This document shows, piece after piece, positions 1 to 7,723 of a DNA stretch of 31,202 nt; the first letter of the stretch is position 1; every line of letters begins with the position of its first letter. The position numbers and the translations under genes are program-made. The notes under the pieces are model-generated. The model saw only the letters and a list, made by a program, of their open reading frames with translations. It ran no database searches and had not been told where the DNA came from. Source of the stretch: Candidatus Moraniibacteriota bacterium (GTDB taxonomy: Bacteria > Patescibacteriota > Minisyncoccia > Moranbacterales > UBA2206); contig DMXN01000013.1 in assembly GCA_003482885.1 (NCBI GenBank), positions 1-31,202 of the forward strand, in the 5' to 3' direction.

Positions 1-39
1 TTATTTGAACTTGTCATTTTTTATTTTTTATATGTCGCC

Positions 40-70
40 CGTAGAGACGCCCCGGCGGGGCGTCTCTACG
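40..70. repeat. Perfect 14-bp palindrome with 3-nt loop (REP-like)
   Basis: The arms at 40-53 and 57-70 are perfect reverse complements around the loop ggc. The core is gtagagacgcccc paired with its complement, and it is far more GC-rich than the surroundings. It lies 12 nt beyond the stop codon of the minus-strand regulator. There is no T-run directly after the hairpin on either strand, so it is not a typical intrinsic terminator. Similar GTAGAGACG...CGTCTCTAC palindromes are, from memory, dispersed repeats in several bacterial groups. The REP-like label is inference from shape and position. Confidence 0.7.
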
Positions 71-82
71 CACACAACCTTT

Positions 83-1141
83 CTATTTTTTCAACCCGTA
101 CAAATCTCCTGTTCTTTTAAAAATCTTATTATTGTTCAAATTGATAATCACGGTTGTCTTTTTCACTTTCCGCGCTTTCAACACTTCCGCGATAATTTCT
201 TCCCGCTTCATCGGTTTTCCGTTTTTTTCAAGAATATCTTTAATCACATCTTTCAGCACTCCCTCGGAATAGCCCCATTCGCTCAACGCGTAAATTCCCC
301 GTCCGATTAAAACAAATTTTTTATCTTTGATTAATTCATTGTGAATTGTTTGCGGATGCGCTTTTCTTTTTCCCAATTTATATTCATCAATCAATTCGGC
401 GATGCGGGAAAAATGCAATGGCTTTTTTTCTTCTTTTAATACCAAATAAATTTTTTCCCGGCTGCCACCAGGACTGATTTCCGGCCAATGATGCATTCCC
501 CATTTTCCAAATTTATTTTTCTTCACCCGCGCCAAAACTTTCAAATAATTCAAAATTTCCTTGGAAGAAAAACCCGAAAACCGCGCCATCAATCTTTTTA
601 CAATTTCCGCCTCCGCCAGCGGCTCAGCTTCTTCTTGAAAAATGTTTTCCGCTTCCGCCGCGAATTTTAACGCTCTTTCCTTAATCGGCGCGGAAGCCAG
701 CCAAGATTTTTCAATTCGTCCTTTTTCAAAAAACGGCAATATTTTTTCCGAACAATCCGCTAAAAACTTTATCGCGCTTTCAACTTGCTTCAGGCATTGC
801 GGATTTAATTTAGCGATCGCGTCCGTTTTTTTAATTATATCATAATTTTCTTTAATCGCGCAAAGCAATATATCTTCCGTTTTTTTAAAATTTTCTTCTT
901 CGCGTTTTTTATATAAAACTTTTTTAAAATCGGCGATAATCTGGCGAATTCGTTCTCTCGTAATGCCATAATCCCGACCGATTTTGTCCAAAGTTAGCGC
1001 GGAAAAATCGCCGGACAATCCGAATCTTTTTTTGAAAATATCTTGCGTTCTTTCCGGCAATTGATTTAATAATTCCATCGCCGCGCCGACAAATTCATTT
1101 TCCGCCTGCTTTTCCACCTTGTTATTTAAATTCGATTTCAT
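83..1141 (-). CDS. Sigma-70 region 4-like / HARE-HTH domain regulator
   Basis: This 352-aa protein starts with a sigma-70 region 4-like helix-turn-helix (about residues 22-75). It contains the hallmark segment LDKIGRDYGITRERIRQI at 51-68, which in sigma factors reads the -35 element. The middle is helical (80-155). It is followed by a winged-helix-like stretch (about 159-222), a HARE-HTH-like domain (about 226-290, ending GRGIYALSEWG) and a last winged-helix-like unit (292-352, ending GDLYGLKK). No sigma region 2 is present, so it cannot be a complete sigma factor. Proteins of this build are annotated in CPR genomes as sigma-factor-like or RNA polymerase delta-like; a role in transcription initiation is inferred. 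It is divergent from dprA and has its own promoter. The ATG has an A-rich leader without a Shine-Dalgarno sequence. Confidence 0.82.
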   Translation of the reverse strand: MKSNLNNKVEKQAENEFVGAAMELLNQLPERTQDIFKKRFGLSGDFSALTLDKIGRDYGITRERIRQIIADFKKVLYKKREEENFKKTEDILLCAIKENYDIIKKTDAIAKLNPQCLKQVESAIKFLADCSEKILPFFEKGRIEKSWLASAPIKERALKFAAEAENIFQEEAEPLAEAEIVKRLMARFSGFSSKEILNYLKVLARVKKNKFGKWGMHHWPEISPGGSREKIYLVLKEEKKPLHFSRIAELIDEYKLGKRKAHPQTIHNELIKDKKFVLIGRGIYALSEWGYSEGVLKDVIKDILEKNGKPMKREEIIAEVLKARKVKKTTVIINLNNNKIFKRTGDLYGLKK

Positions 1142-1177
1142 TTTTTTTGGATATTACGCCATTTTAGACTTCCGCCA

Positions 1178-1207
1178 ACACTAGCACATATTCGATAATT
1201 TTGTCAA
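1178..1207 (-). promoter_or_regulatory. Promoter of the sigma-4/HARE gene
   Basis: On the minus strand there is a consensus -35 TTGACA (1202-1207), an 18-bp spacer and a -10 TAGTGT (1178-1183) preceded by TGC, an extended -10. The predicted transcript starts near 1171, giving a leader of about 30 nt. Position and match are good, but the -10 is not perfect. Confidence 0.6.
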
Positions 1208-1229
1208 GCTTCCGGCTGTCCGATCTTTG

Positions 1230-1238
1230 TGTTATTCT
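1230..1238 (+). promoter_or_regulatory. Extended -10 promoter of dprA (leaderless)
   Basis: TGTTATTCT reads as an extended -10 (TGn plus TATTCT at 1233-1238). Exactly 6 nt separate it from the ATG at 1245, so the expected start site is the A of the ATG. No convincing -35 is seen at 16-18 bp. The same spacing occurs at dnaX, the 63-aa ORF and the methyltransferase gene. Confidence 0.5.
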
Positions 1239-1244
1239 TTAACA

Positions 1245-2324
1245 ATGAAATACTTGCATGCTTTAAATAAAATAGAAGGAGTGGGCGCTCAAAAGATGAG
1301 AACTTTGTTGAACGGTTTTGACAACGCGGAAAATGTTTGGCGAGCCGGCTTGCCCGATCTTGAAAAAATTTTAGGCAATAATAAATTATCGGAAAAAATT
1401 TTTTACGAAAAACAAAAAATAAACCCGGACGCGGAATGGGAAAAATTAAAAAAAGAAAATATTAATATTGTCGAATTTACCAATCCCGCCTATCCTTTAT
1501 TACTTAAACAAATTCACAATCCGCCTTTCATTATTTACACTCGAGGGAAACTAAATTTCAACGAATCGCCCGCCATTTCCATTGTCGGTTCACGAAAATT
1601 TTCCGCTTACGGCGAACAAGCAGCGACGGCTTTTTCCCGCGATTTGGCAAAAGTCGGTTTCACGGTAGTCAGCGGACTGGCTTTGGGAATTGACGCTTTC
1701 GCCCATCGCGGCGCGCTGGAAGCCAATGGAAAAACCATCGCTGTCTTAGGAAGCAGTATTGATGATGATAATATTTATCCGCGCGCCAATTTTTCTTTAG
1801 CGAAAGAAATAATCGAGAGTGGCGGGCTACTGATGAGCGACTATTCGCCGGAAACTTCCGCCACCACTATGACTTTCCCCGCCAGAAACCGATTGATCGC
1901 GGGTTTGTCATTGGGAACATTAATAATAGAAGCGGGAGAAAAAAGCGGCGCGCTAATTACCGCTAGAATGGCGCTAGAAAGCAATCGGGAAGTTTTCGCC
2001 ATTCCCGGATCAATTTTTTCACCATCCTCTTGCGGAACGAATAATTTAATTAAATCCGGCGCGAAGTTAGTTACCGGCGTACAGGATATTTTGGAAGAAT
2101 TGAATTTTTCCCATACCGCCGAAATCAAACAGGCTGTTTTAAAAATACCGGAAAATAAAGAAGAAGAAATTCTTTTGACCATTCTTTCCGACATTCCAAT
2201 GCATATCGACACTATCGCCAAACATTCCGATTTGGGAATGTCTATTATTTCCTCCACTCTCTCGATGATGGAAATCAAAGGCTGGGCAAAGAACATCGGC
2301 GGACAGAATTATATTGTTGTGTAG
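1245..2324 (+). CDS. dprA: DNA processing protein DprA
   Basis: DprA binds incoming single-stranded DNA during natural transformation and loads RecA onto it. From the ATG at 1245 the protein is 359 aa, a normal length. An N-terminal helix-hairpin-helix region (1-60) precedes the Rossmann-like DprA/Smf core. The core shows ISIVGSRKFS (111-120), VSGLALGID (142-150), FPARNRLIAGLS (211-222), the GEKSGALITA segment (231-240) and GTNNLIKSGA (264-273). A winged-helix-like C-terminus (about 300-359) completes the usual architecture. An upstream in-frame TTG would add six residues, but the ATG is preferred because a -10 element ends 6 nt before it and the protein then begins at the conserved helix. 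No comEC or other uptake gene is visible here. Confidence 0.95.
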   Translation: MKYLHALNKIEGVGAQKMRTLLNGFDNAENVWRAGLPDLEKILGNNKLSEKIFYEKQKINPDAEWEKLKKENINIVEFTNPAYPLLLKQIHNPPFIIYTRGKLNFNESPAISIVGSRKFSAYGEQAATAFSRDLAKVGFTVVSGLALGIDAFAHRGALEANGKTIAVLGSSIDDDNIYPRANFSLAKEIIESGGLLMSDYSPETSATTMTFPARNRLIAGLSLGTLIIEAGEKSGALITARMALESNREVFAIPGSIFSPSSCGTNNLIKSGAKLVTGVQDILEELNFSHTAEIKQAVLKIPENKEEEILLTILSDIPMHIDTIAKHSDLGMSIISSTLSMMEIKGWAKNIGGQNYIVV

Positions 2325-2432
2325 AAAAAACAGAGGGATATTTATTTCTACTTATTAATTTTCTCTATTTCCTTAATTTCAACCGGAATACTTTTGACAT
2401 TTTTGATATTTCGGCAAAATCAAAATTTCGAC

Positions 2433-2461
2433 TTGCATGATAATTCTAAAAATTGTATAAT
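2433..2461 (+). promoter_or_regulatory. Promoter upstream of the 237-aa gene
   Basis: TTGCAT (2433-2438), a 17-bp spacer and a perfect TATAAT (2456-2461). The expected start is near 2468, leaving a leader of about 32 nt that is A-rich and lacks a Shine-Dalgarno sequence. Confidence 0.7.
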
Positions 2462-2499
2462 TTATTCAGAAGCAAACAAAGATAAAAAGACAAACAAAA

Positions 2500-3213
2500 A
2501 TGGACGAACAAATTATTCAAGACGACAATAAAAACGCGCAAAAAATTCAAGCGCTTCGCGATATGATTGCCAGCGCCGAAACCACTTTGCAAGGAGCGAA
2601 ATCGATGCTTTTGCAATTGGAGGGGAAAAAGAAAGTCGGTCGAAAAAGAAAACTGGAAGAAACCGATGATCATAAAATAATCGAAGGAACTTTCGACGGA
2701 CAAATTATGATCGGCACCGATGGAAAGCAGTATCCTGTTCCCGCTAATTACGCTTCCAAATCAAAACTGGTTGAGGGCGATATGCTGAAACTTTCCATTA
2801 CCTCCGACGGATCTTTTATCTATAAACAAATAGGACCGGTCATCCGAAAAATGTCCATCGGTACAATCAACCAAGACGCCGACGAAAATTATTTTGTCGC
2901 CTCCGAAGGAAAGGCCTATCGCGTTTTGCTGGCTTCCATAACATATTTCAAAGTGGAACCGGGCGATGAAGTGACATTGGTTACGCCGCGCGATATTGAT
3001 TCCGAATGGGGAGCGATTGAAAATGTTTTGCAAAAATCCGGAGAGAGAAAAGTTCCGGAAAAATTTTCTGAAACGAAAACCATTGACGATATTTTCAACG
3101 AAAAACCCAACTACAAAAAAACAATTCCACCAGCCGAACATTCTGTTGTCGATGAATGGATGCCCGATTTGGAAGAATTAAAAAAGGAATTGGAAGATAA
3201 TACTAACGAATAA
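2500..3213 (+). CDS. Uncharacterised coiled-coil protein with two tandem beta-rich units
   Basis: I do not recognise a named family. The 237-aa protein has a predicted coiled coil (about 10-43), a basic patch KKKVGRKRK (43-51), then two similar beta-rich segments at about 60-112 and 118-178. They align as (D/E)GKxYxV...A......GDxxxL (GKQYPVPANYAS...GDMLKL and GKAYRVLLASIT...GDEVTL), which suggests an internal duplication of a small beta-barrel. The tail (180-237) is acidic and probably disordered. There is no signal peptide or membrane segment, so it is cytoplasmic. It has a strong promoter of its own, and the GtrA-like gene follows 3 nt after its stop. A basic patch plus beta-barrels could bind nucleic acid, but that is only a guess. 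Confidence 0.8.
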   Translation: MDEQIIQDDNKNAQKIQALRDMIASAETTLQGAKSMLLQLEGKKKVGRKRKLEETDDHKIIEGTFDGQIMIGTDGKQYPVPANYASKSKLVEGDMLKLSITSDGSFIYKQIGPVIRKMSIGTINQDADENYFVASEGKAYRVLLASITYFKVEPGDEVTLVTPRDIDSEWGAIENVLQKSGERKVPEKFSETKTIDDIFNEKPNYKKTIPPAEHSVVDEWMPDLEELKKELEDNTNE

Positions 3214-3216
3214 AAA

Positions 3217-3663
3217 ATGTTGCTAGAAAATCTGTTTTTAAAACTTCCTTTCATCAAACAGTTTGTTAAATTTTTCGCGGTTGGCATAATTAATACCGCT
3301 ATTGATTTTGTGGTTCTCAATTTTGAAATGGCGGTTACGGGAATCACTTCCGGACCGTATATGTTCATTTTAAATTCAATCTCTTTTTCCGTCGCCACCA
3401 TCAATAGTTTTTTTATGAACAAGCGATGGACATTCGAGGATAAGGAAAATAAACAATCCGGAGTTAAATTTTCTCAATTTTTGGTCGTTAGCGTTATCGG
3501 CATAACCATAAATGGCGGAATTGTTTACGCTATTACTTCTTTTATAAATCCCCTGTTCGGAATGAATCCGCAACTCTGGGCAAATGTCGCAAAACTATCC
3601 GCCACCGCCATCTCACTGGTCTGGAATTTTCTTGGATATAAGTTTATTGTGTTTAAGAAATAG
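3217..3663 (+). CDS. GtrA-like family membrane protein
   Basis: A 148-aa protein with four hydrophobic segments (about 14-36, 44-66, 84-106 and 121-144), the GtrA/DPMS-type fold. It opens with the typical QFVKFFAVGIINTAIDF and ends WNFLGYKFIVFKK. The family helps move lipid-linked sugars across the membrane or partners with polyprenyl-phosphate glycosyltransferases. It starts 3 nt after the preceding stop and is probably co-transcribed with it. A terminator follows about 15 nt downstream. The functional link to the glycan cluster at 15-31 kb, which holds a DPM1-like GT2, is plausible but not shown. Confidence 0.88.
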   Translation: MLLENLFLKLPFIKQFVKFFAVGIINTAIDFVVLNFEMAVTGITSGPYMFILNSISFSVATINSFFMNKRWTFEDKENKQSGVKFSQFLVVSVIGITINGGIVYAITSFINPLFGMNPQLWANVAKLSATAISLVWNFLGYKFIVFKK

Positions 3664-3678
3664 GCTGTTTAAAGCGGA

Positions 3679-3705
3679 AAAACTGTCCTTTTCGGGCGGT
3701 TTTTT
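3679..3705 (+). terminator. Intrinsic terminator after the GtrA-like gene
   Basis: The stem aaaactgtcc (3679-3688) pairs with gggcggtttt (3694-3703), including two G-U pairs, around loop ttttc. A run of six T lies at 3700-3705. It separates the 237-aa/GtrA unit from dnaX. Confidence 0.65.
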
Positions 3706-3708
3706 GTA

Positions 3709-3717
3709 TGCTACAAT
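3709..3717 (+). promoter_or_regulatory. Extended -10 promoter of dnaX (leaderless)
   Basis: TGC plus TACAAT (3712-3717) forms an extended -10 with exactly 6 nt before the dnaX ATG at 3724, so transcription should start at the initiation codon. No clear -35 is present. The hexamer sits just behind the preceding terminator. Confidence 0.55.
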
Positions 3718-3723
3718 TCAATT

Positions 3724-5373
3724 ATGTCGCAAACTTTATATCGAAAATATCGTCCGAAAAACTTTTCCGAAATTATCGGCCAAACGCATATCGCGCGCAC
3801 TCTTTCAAATGCCATCAAAAATAACCGCATCGCCCATTCTTACCTTTTTACCGGACCAAGAGGAACGGGGAAAACTTCTTTCGCCAGAATTTTCGCCAAA
3901 ACCATCAATTGTTCCAATTTGATCGAGACGGAAAATGAAACCAACTTTAAAATTAATTCTTGCGAAAATTGCCAGTCTTGCCGAACAATCCAAGATGGTC
4001 AAGCGCTCGATATTATTGAAATCGATGCCGCGTCCAATACCGGCGTGGATAATATTCGCGAACTAAAAGAAACTATCGCCCTTCCGCCGACACTTTTAAA
4101 ATACAAAGTCTATATTATCGACGAAGCGCATATGCTTTCCACCGGAGCGTTCAATGCGCTTCTGAAAACTCTCGAAGAACCGCCGGCTCATGTGGTTTTT
4201 ATTCTTGCCACAACCGAAATCCACAAAGTGCCGCAAACAATTATTTCCCGCTGTCAAAGATTTGATTTTCCCCGCTTGCCGATGACAAGCATTATCGAAA
4301 AATTAACATTAATCGCGCAAGCGGAAAAAATCACTATTAAAAAAGACGCATTGGAAATGATCGCTCTTTCCGCCGAAGGAGGAATGCGCGACGCCGAGTC
4401 GCTTTTGGGACAGATTATTTCTTTGGAAGATAAGAATATTACCGCCAAAGAAGTGGAAGAAATTTTGGGCGCGGTGGATAAGAATTTTGTCGTCGCGACG
4501 GCCGAAGAAATTATTCTTAAAAATTCCAGCCGAGCCATCGGAAAAATCAACGAGCTGATCGCCGGCGGTTATGATTTGCAAATTTTCACTAAAGCGCTAA
4601 TCAATTATTTTCGCCAATTGATGCTGATTAAAATTGACGCGAATTTTAAAAACTATTTCACTAACGAACTGACGGAAGAAAAAATTGAAATATTATTCCA
4701 GCAGTCTGCAAAAATAGAATTACCGCAAATTGTCGCTGTGATCGATTTGCTTTTGGAAGCGCAATATAAATTATTTTCTTTCTTGCTTCCTCAATTGTCG
4801 CTGGAAATAGCTATTATCAAAGCTACGCAAAATTTTCCGGCGCGGGAAATAATAGTAGAAAAAAACGCTCCGCTAAAAATTTCTGAAAAAATAACAACTG
4901 CTCCTCCGGCCGTTCCAAAAAACGAGCCAATAAATATCGAACCGATAAAACAGCCGGAAAAATTAACCGCCATAAATCCAACCGCCATCATCAATCCGGA
5001 TAATCTTAAAAGTAATTGGAATAAATTGCTTACGGAAATCCGGCCATATAATCATTCCATTGGCGCTCTGCTTTTGAATTGTCAAATATTGAAAACGGAA
5101 GGCAATGTCGTTTCATTGGCTACGCCTTACGATTTCTATAAAGAAAAATTGAACGAACCGCAAAACAGGTTGACAATTGAGAAAGTTTTTAGTAAGATTC
5201 TCGGATTGGCCGTTCGCATCCAAGTTGTTGTGGATAAAACTTTGGCGCCGATTCAAGTTTCCAACGCCGAAGAAGAATTAATGCAAACAGAAACAAAAGA
5301 AACCAGCAATCGCCAACAGTCATCGCTTTTAAGTTCCGCGATGGAAATTATGGGAGGAAAGATTGTGGAGTAA
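3724..5373 (+). CDS. dnaX: DNA polymerase III subunit gamma/tau
   Basis: This is the AAA+ clamp-loader ATPase of the replisome, 549 aa. The N-terminus LYRKYRPKNFSEIIGQ is diagnostic. Walker A is GPRGTGKT (44-51). A zinc-binding cysteine set (C63, C80, C83, C86) has a longer first spacing than in E. coli. Walker B is YIIDEAH (130-136), and the SRC motif with the arginine finger is at 175-177. Domain III follows to about residue 360, then a Pro/Lys/Ala-rich linker (about 365-425) and a tau-like C-terminal domain (430-520). No slippery A-run frameshift site for a shorter gamma form was noticed. tRNA-Gln follows 25 nt after the stop and may share the transcript. Confidence 0.97.
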   Translation: MSQTLYRKYRPKNFSEIIGQTHIARTLSNAIKNNRIAHSYLFTGPRGTGKTSFARIFAKTINCSNLIETENETNFKINSCENCQSCRTIQDGQALDIIEIDAASNTGVDNIRELKETIALPPTLLKYKVYIIDEAHMLSTGAFNALLKTLEEPPAHVVFILATTEIHKVPQTIISRCQRFDFPRLPMTSIIEKLTLIAQAEKITIKKDALEMIALSAEGGMRDAESLLGQIISLEDKNITAKEVEEILGAVDKNFVVATAEEIILKNSSRAIGKINELIAGGYDLQIFTKALINYFRQLMLIKIDANFKNYFTNELTEEKIEILFQQSAKIELPQIVAVIDLLLEAQYKLFSFLLPQLSLEIAIIKATQNFPAREIIVEKNAPLKISEKITTAPPAVPKNEPINIEPIKQPEKLTAINPTAIINPDNLKSNWNKLLTEIRPYNHSIGALLLNCQILKTEGNVVSLATPYDFYKEKLNEPQNRLTIEKVFSKILGLAVRIQVVVDKTLAPIQVSNAEEELMQTETKETSNRQQSSLLSSAMEIMGGKIVE

Positions 5374-5398
5374 GTAAAGAAAGTTTAAAATTAAATTT

Positions 5399-5470
5399 TG
5401 GGGTGTAGCCAAGCGGTAAGGCAACGGACTTTGACTCCGTCATGCGTAGGTTCGAATCCTACCGCCCCAA
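5399..5470 (+). tRNA. tRNA-Gln (anticodon UUG)
   Basis: It folds as a full cloverleaf. The acceptor stem TGGGGTG (5399-5405) pairs with CGCCCCA (5463-5469). The D arm begins GCC (5408-5410). The anticodon stem ACGGA/TCCGT holds the loop CTTTGAC with anticodon TTG (5431-5433). The T arm is GTAGG-TTCGAAT-CCTAC (5446-5462), with discriminator A at 5470. The starting U1-A72 pair is usual for tRNA-Gln. CCA is not encoded. The integrated region starts directly behind it. Confidence 0.95.
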
Positions 5471-5476
5471 CATATT

Positions 5477-6413
5477 TTAAAAATCACCATTTTTCGGCAC
5501 TTTAGCTAGTGTTTCATATGGCATTTTATAGCTCACTTGAGCTATTTTTTTGTCTTCAATTTCAAGGTTCCAAAGTAGCTTTTCCAACACTTTACGCTTT
5601 TTATCATTTTCAGCTTCAAGAAATTCTTTTTTGGCTCTACTAGCTGTTAAAAAGACTTTTTTTGTAAGTTCCAAAGTGTCATAGCCGTTATTGGAGTTTT
5701 TACTAATTTTTTGTAGTTGCTGTTTTAGGGCAATTTCTTGATTGTTTAATTCTTTTATTTTGACGCTGTAAACCTCGTCAGTGATGAGTTCGGCCAACCT
5801 GGTTATCCAAAAGCCTTGATTGCTTCTTAGCGATTGCCTCAAGCTGTCTCATGACATTCTCCTTGGCATTGTCTTTGTAGTTTTCGTTATTTTTGATTTT
5901 CTCTTTTTTAGCCTCATAAGCTATCTCGATAATTTCCTCATTAAAATGGATCTCATCAAACATAGTCGCCACGATACCCTCAAGGTATTCAGACCGCATA
6001 TAGTTTTTATGTTCCTCACAATGCCCCTTGCCATTCGTGCAGTAATAATAATGGTGCCCTTTATGAAGACTGGCAGTTAAAGCGCACCCGCAACTCCGAC
6101 AACGAAGAAATCCCCTGTAAGGAAAAAACAGATGTTGCTTTTTACTATGCGTCTTCCCGAATAAAATATTTTGTGCGTCATCAAAGATTTGCTTGGAAAT
6201 TATCTGTTCGTGGCTCCCTGGATAATATTTTCCGTCTCGCACCATAATGCCGTAGTAAAATGGGTTGCGTAAAATTTTATGAATTTGGTTTTTGTGAATT
6301 TTGAAACCTGTCCGACTGAATGTAATCCTTCCCTTAAATGGTGTGTGGATCTTATTTATTTTCTCATGCAAGTATCGCTTCTTGCAAGCGTGTAACGTGA
6401 TCCTGCGCTACAT
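5477..6413 (-). pseudogene. Large serine recombinase, truncated and frameshifted
   Basis: The remaining part covers the recombinase domain (QIHKILRNPFYYGIMVRDGKYYPGSHE), the zinc ribbon (RCRSCGCAL with a later YYYCTNGKGHC) and the coiled coil. It ends SYKMPYETLAKVPKNGDF. The N-terminal resolvase domain with its catalytic serine is absent: the frame is open only back to a stop near 6413. A one-base shift at about 5797-5803 separates the zinc-ribbon part (5778-6413) from the coiled-coil part (5477-5842); joined, they read LLDN-RLAELITDE. The second copy at 7546-7723 continues past the GDF motif, so this copy also seems to have lost its last codons at the tRNA junction. Inactive by any reading. 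Confidence 0.85.
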
Positions 6414-6635
6414 TATTATATATTCACCTTTATAAATCTACTGGGATAAAGGTTTTTAAGTTTCCGATTGTAGGCTATATTAAGAATTGATTTTTGTCAA
6501 TCTTTCGACTATTTGTGTGAGCATTATATTAATTTTAGCTAGGCCGTAAGTGAGTATTTACACTTAATCATTTATATGATATTGTTTGATATAAGTAAAA
6601 TTTAAGCACTTCTTATTCAATATTTTTCCTATACT

Positions 6636-7517
6636 ATGAAATACGATATTAAAAAAGATACCTACAAATTATACAAGAAGAATACAAATTTTTTTATAAA
6701 TATTGGGCTACAAGTTACCAGAAACTGTAACTTACATTGCATCCATTGTTGTGAGCCCGAACGTATGTTGGATTTATCTCTTATTAAAATAAAAAAGGTT
6801 ATTGATAAATTATCAGATGGGGGGCTAAAAAAAATATGCATTACAGGAGGAGAACCTTTTTTGAGAAAGGATATAGTTGAAATTTGCAGATATATACACA
6901 ACAAGGGAATGTTGGCTACACTATCTACAAACGGCTTTCTTCTTAATAAGAAAAAAATTCTTGAGATAAAGCCATATGTAGATAATATACGATTCAGTTT
7001 GCACGGTACAGAGGAAATTCACAATCAAATTGTTAAAAACAAAAAAGGGTTTGAAAAAGTTATTGGTAGTATAAAAATGGCAACTGATTTAGGCATGCCA
7101 GTTTCAGTTGTTGCTTCCATTTTTAACAGAAATCATCAAACGATGTTAGATATTGCTAAAATATGCGAAGAACAAAAAGTTGAAAAATTATATTTTTTTT
7201 CTTTGATTTCAAGAGGAAGGGCGCATCCGATTTATGATAAGGAATATATGCCTTTTAAAAATATTCAAACTAGTTTTAAAAAAATAATCAATATAGCTAA
7301 AAAAGAATCCTGGAACCTTGATATGAATCTTGTGGATTGGTCTATCGAGGGTCAATGCGTGTTAGTTTTCCCAGATGGAAGATTAGCTGGAGTACCAAGC
7401 TTTCAAGATAAGGACAATACTAACATTATTGGCAATATTTTGAAAGAGAGTCCTAGTAATTTGTGGAATAAATATTTATTTAAGGATAATTATATAAATT
7501 ATTACAAAAATCATTAA
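6636..7517 (+). CDS. Radical SAM protein with degenerate SPASM-like tail
   Basis: This 293-aa protein carries the radical SAM cluster motif CNLHCIHC (C31, C35, C38), the SAM-binding GGEP (71-74) and a partial TIM barrel. The C-terminus (about 240-278) has the spacing of a SPASM/twitch domain (GQC241 VLVFPDGRLAG... followed by IIGNILKESPSNLW), but the usual later cysteines are missing, so an auxiliary Fe-S cluster is unlikely. Relatives with an intact SPASM domain modify ribosomal peptides or enzymes. No short precursor ORF was found in 6414-6635. The gene is much richer in A/T than its neighbours and lies between two recombinase remnants, which suggests acquisition by transfer. TGATATAAG at 6587-6595 is a possible extended -10. 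Substrate unknown. Confidence 0.85.
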   Translation: MKYDIKKDTYKLYKKNTNFFINIGLQVTRNCNLHCIHCCEPERMLDLSLIKIKKVIDKLSDGGLKKICITGGEPFLRKDIVEICRYIHNKGMLATLSTNGFLLNKKKILEIKPYVDNIRFSLHGTEEIHNQIVKNKKGFEKVIGSIKMATDLGMPVSVVASIFNRNHQTMLDIAKICEEQKVEKLYFFSLISRGRAHPIYDKEYMPFKNIQTSFKKIINIAKKESWNLDMNLVDWSIEGQCVLVFPDGRLAGVPSFQDKDNTNIIGNILKESPSNLWNKYLFKDNYINYYKNH

Positions 7518-7545
7518 AGTTTCCAGAATAGTATGTTAATTTTAA

Positions 7546-7723
7546 CTATAATTCGGGAGCGTATACCTTAAAATCGTGCATTTTAGAAAGTGCCAAATAA
7601 GTTCCAACTTCGTCCCGCAATCGCAACATTTGAGAAAAATCACCATTTTTTGGTGACTTTTTTCAGTATCTTATAGGGCATTTTGTAGCTTATATTAGCC
7701 AAAACTTGATCTTTGAATAATCT
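7546..7723 (-). pseudogene. Second serine recombinase 3' end (remnant)
   Basis: On the minus strand, the frame near 7723-7643 reads DQVLANISYKMPYKILKKV, clearly homologous to the end of the recombinase at 5477 (KKIAQVSYKMPYETLAKV). After a one-base shift in the A-run near 7645-7650 the frame continues KNGDFSQMLRLRDEVGTYL and remains open for about 20 more codons to TAG at 7546-7548. This is the tail of a related recombinase. Nothing of its upstream part survives before the ftsZ terminator. Confidence 0.7.
7640..7663 (+). terminator. Possible terminator of the radical SAM gene
   Basis: TCACC (7640-7644) pairs with GGTGA (7652-7656) around a T-rich loop, followed by C and six T (7658-7663). 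It lies about 120 nt after the radical SAM stop and inside the recombinase remnant, so it may be fortuitous. Confidence 0.4.

Noticed and set aside
40..70. Reading the GC-rich palindrome as an intrinsic terminator
   Set aside because: No T-run follows it directly on either strand, so it is listed as a repeat.
1841..2296. 151-aa minus-strand frame inside dprA
   Set aside because: It lies wholly opposite the conserved DprA core, so it is a shadow frame.
2321..2351. gtagaaa...tttctac hairpin right after dprA
   Set aside because: The 7-bp AT-rich stem has a 17-nt loop and no clear T-run. It is too weak to call a terminator.
6414..6635. Possible short precursor peptide before the radical SAM gene
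   Set aside because: Only very short frames were found (for example nine codons from the ATG near 6577), with no leader-like or Cys/Gly-rich core.
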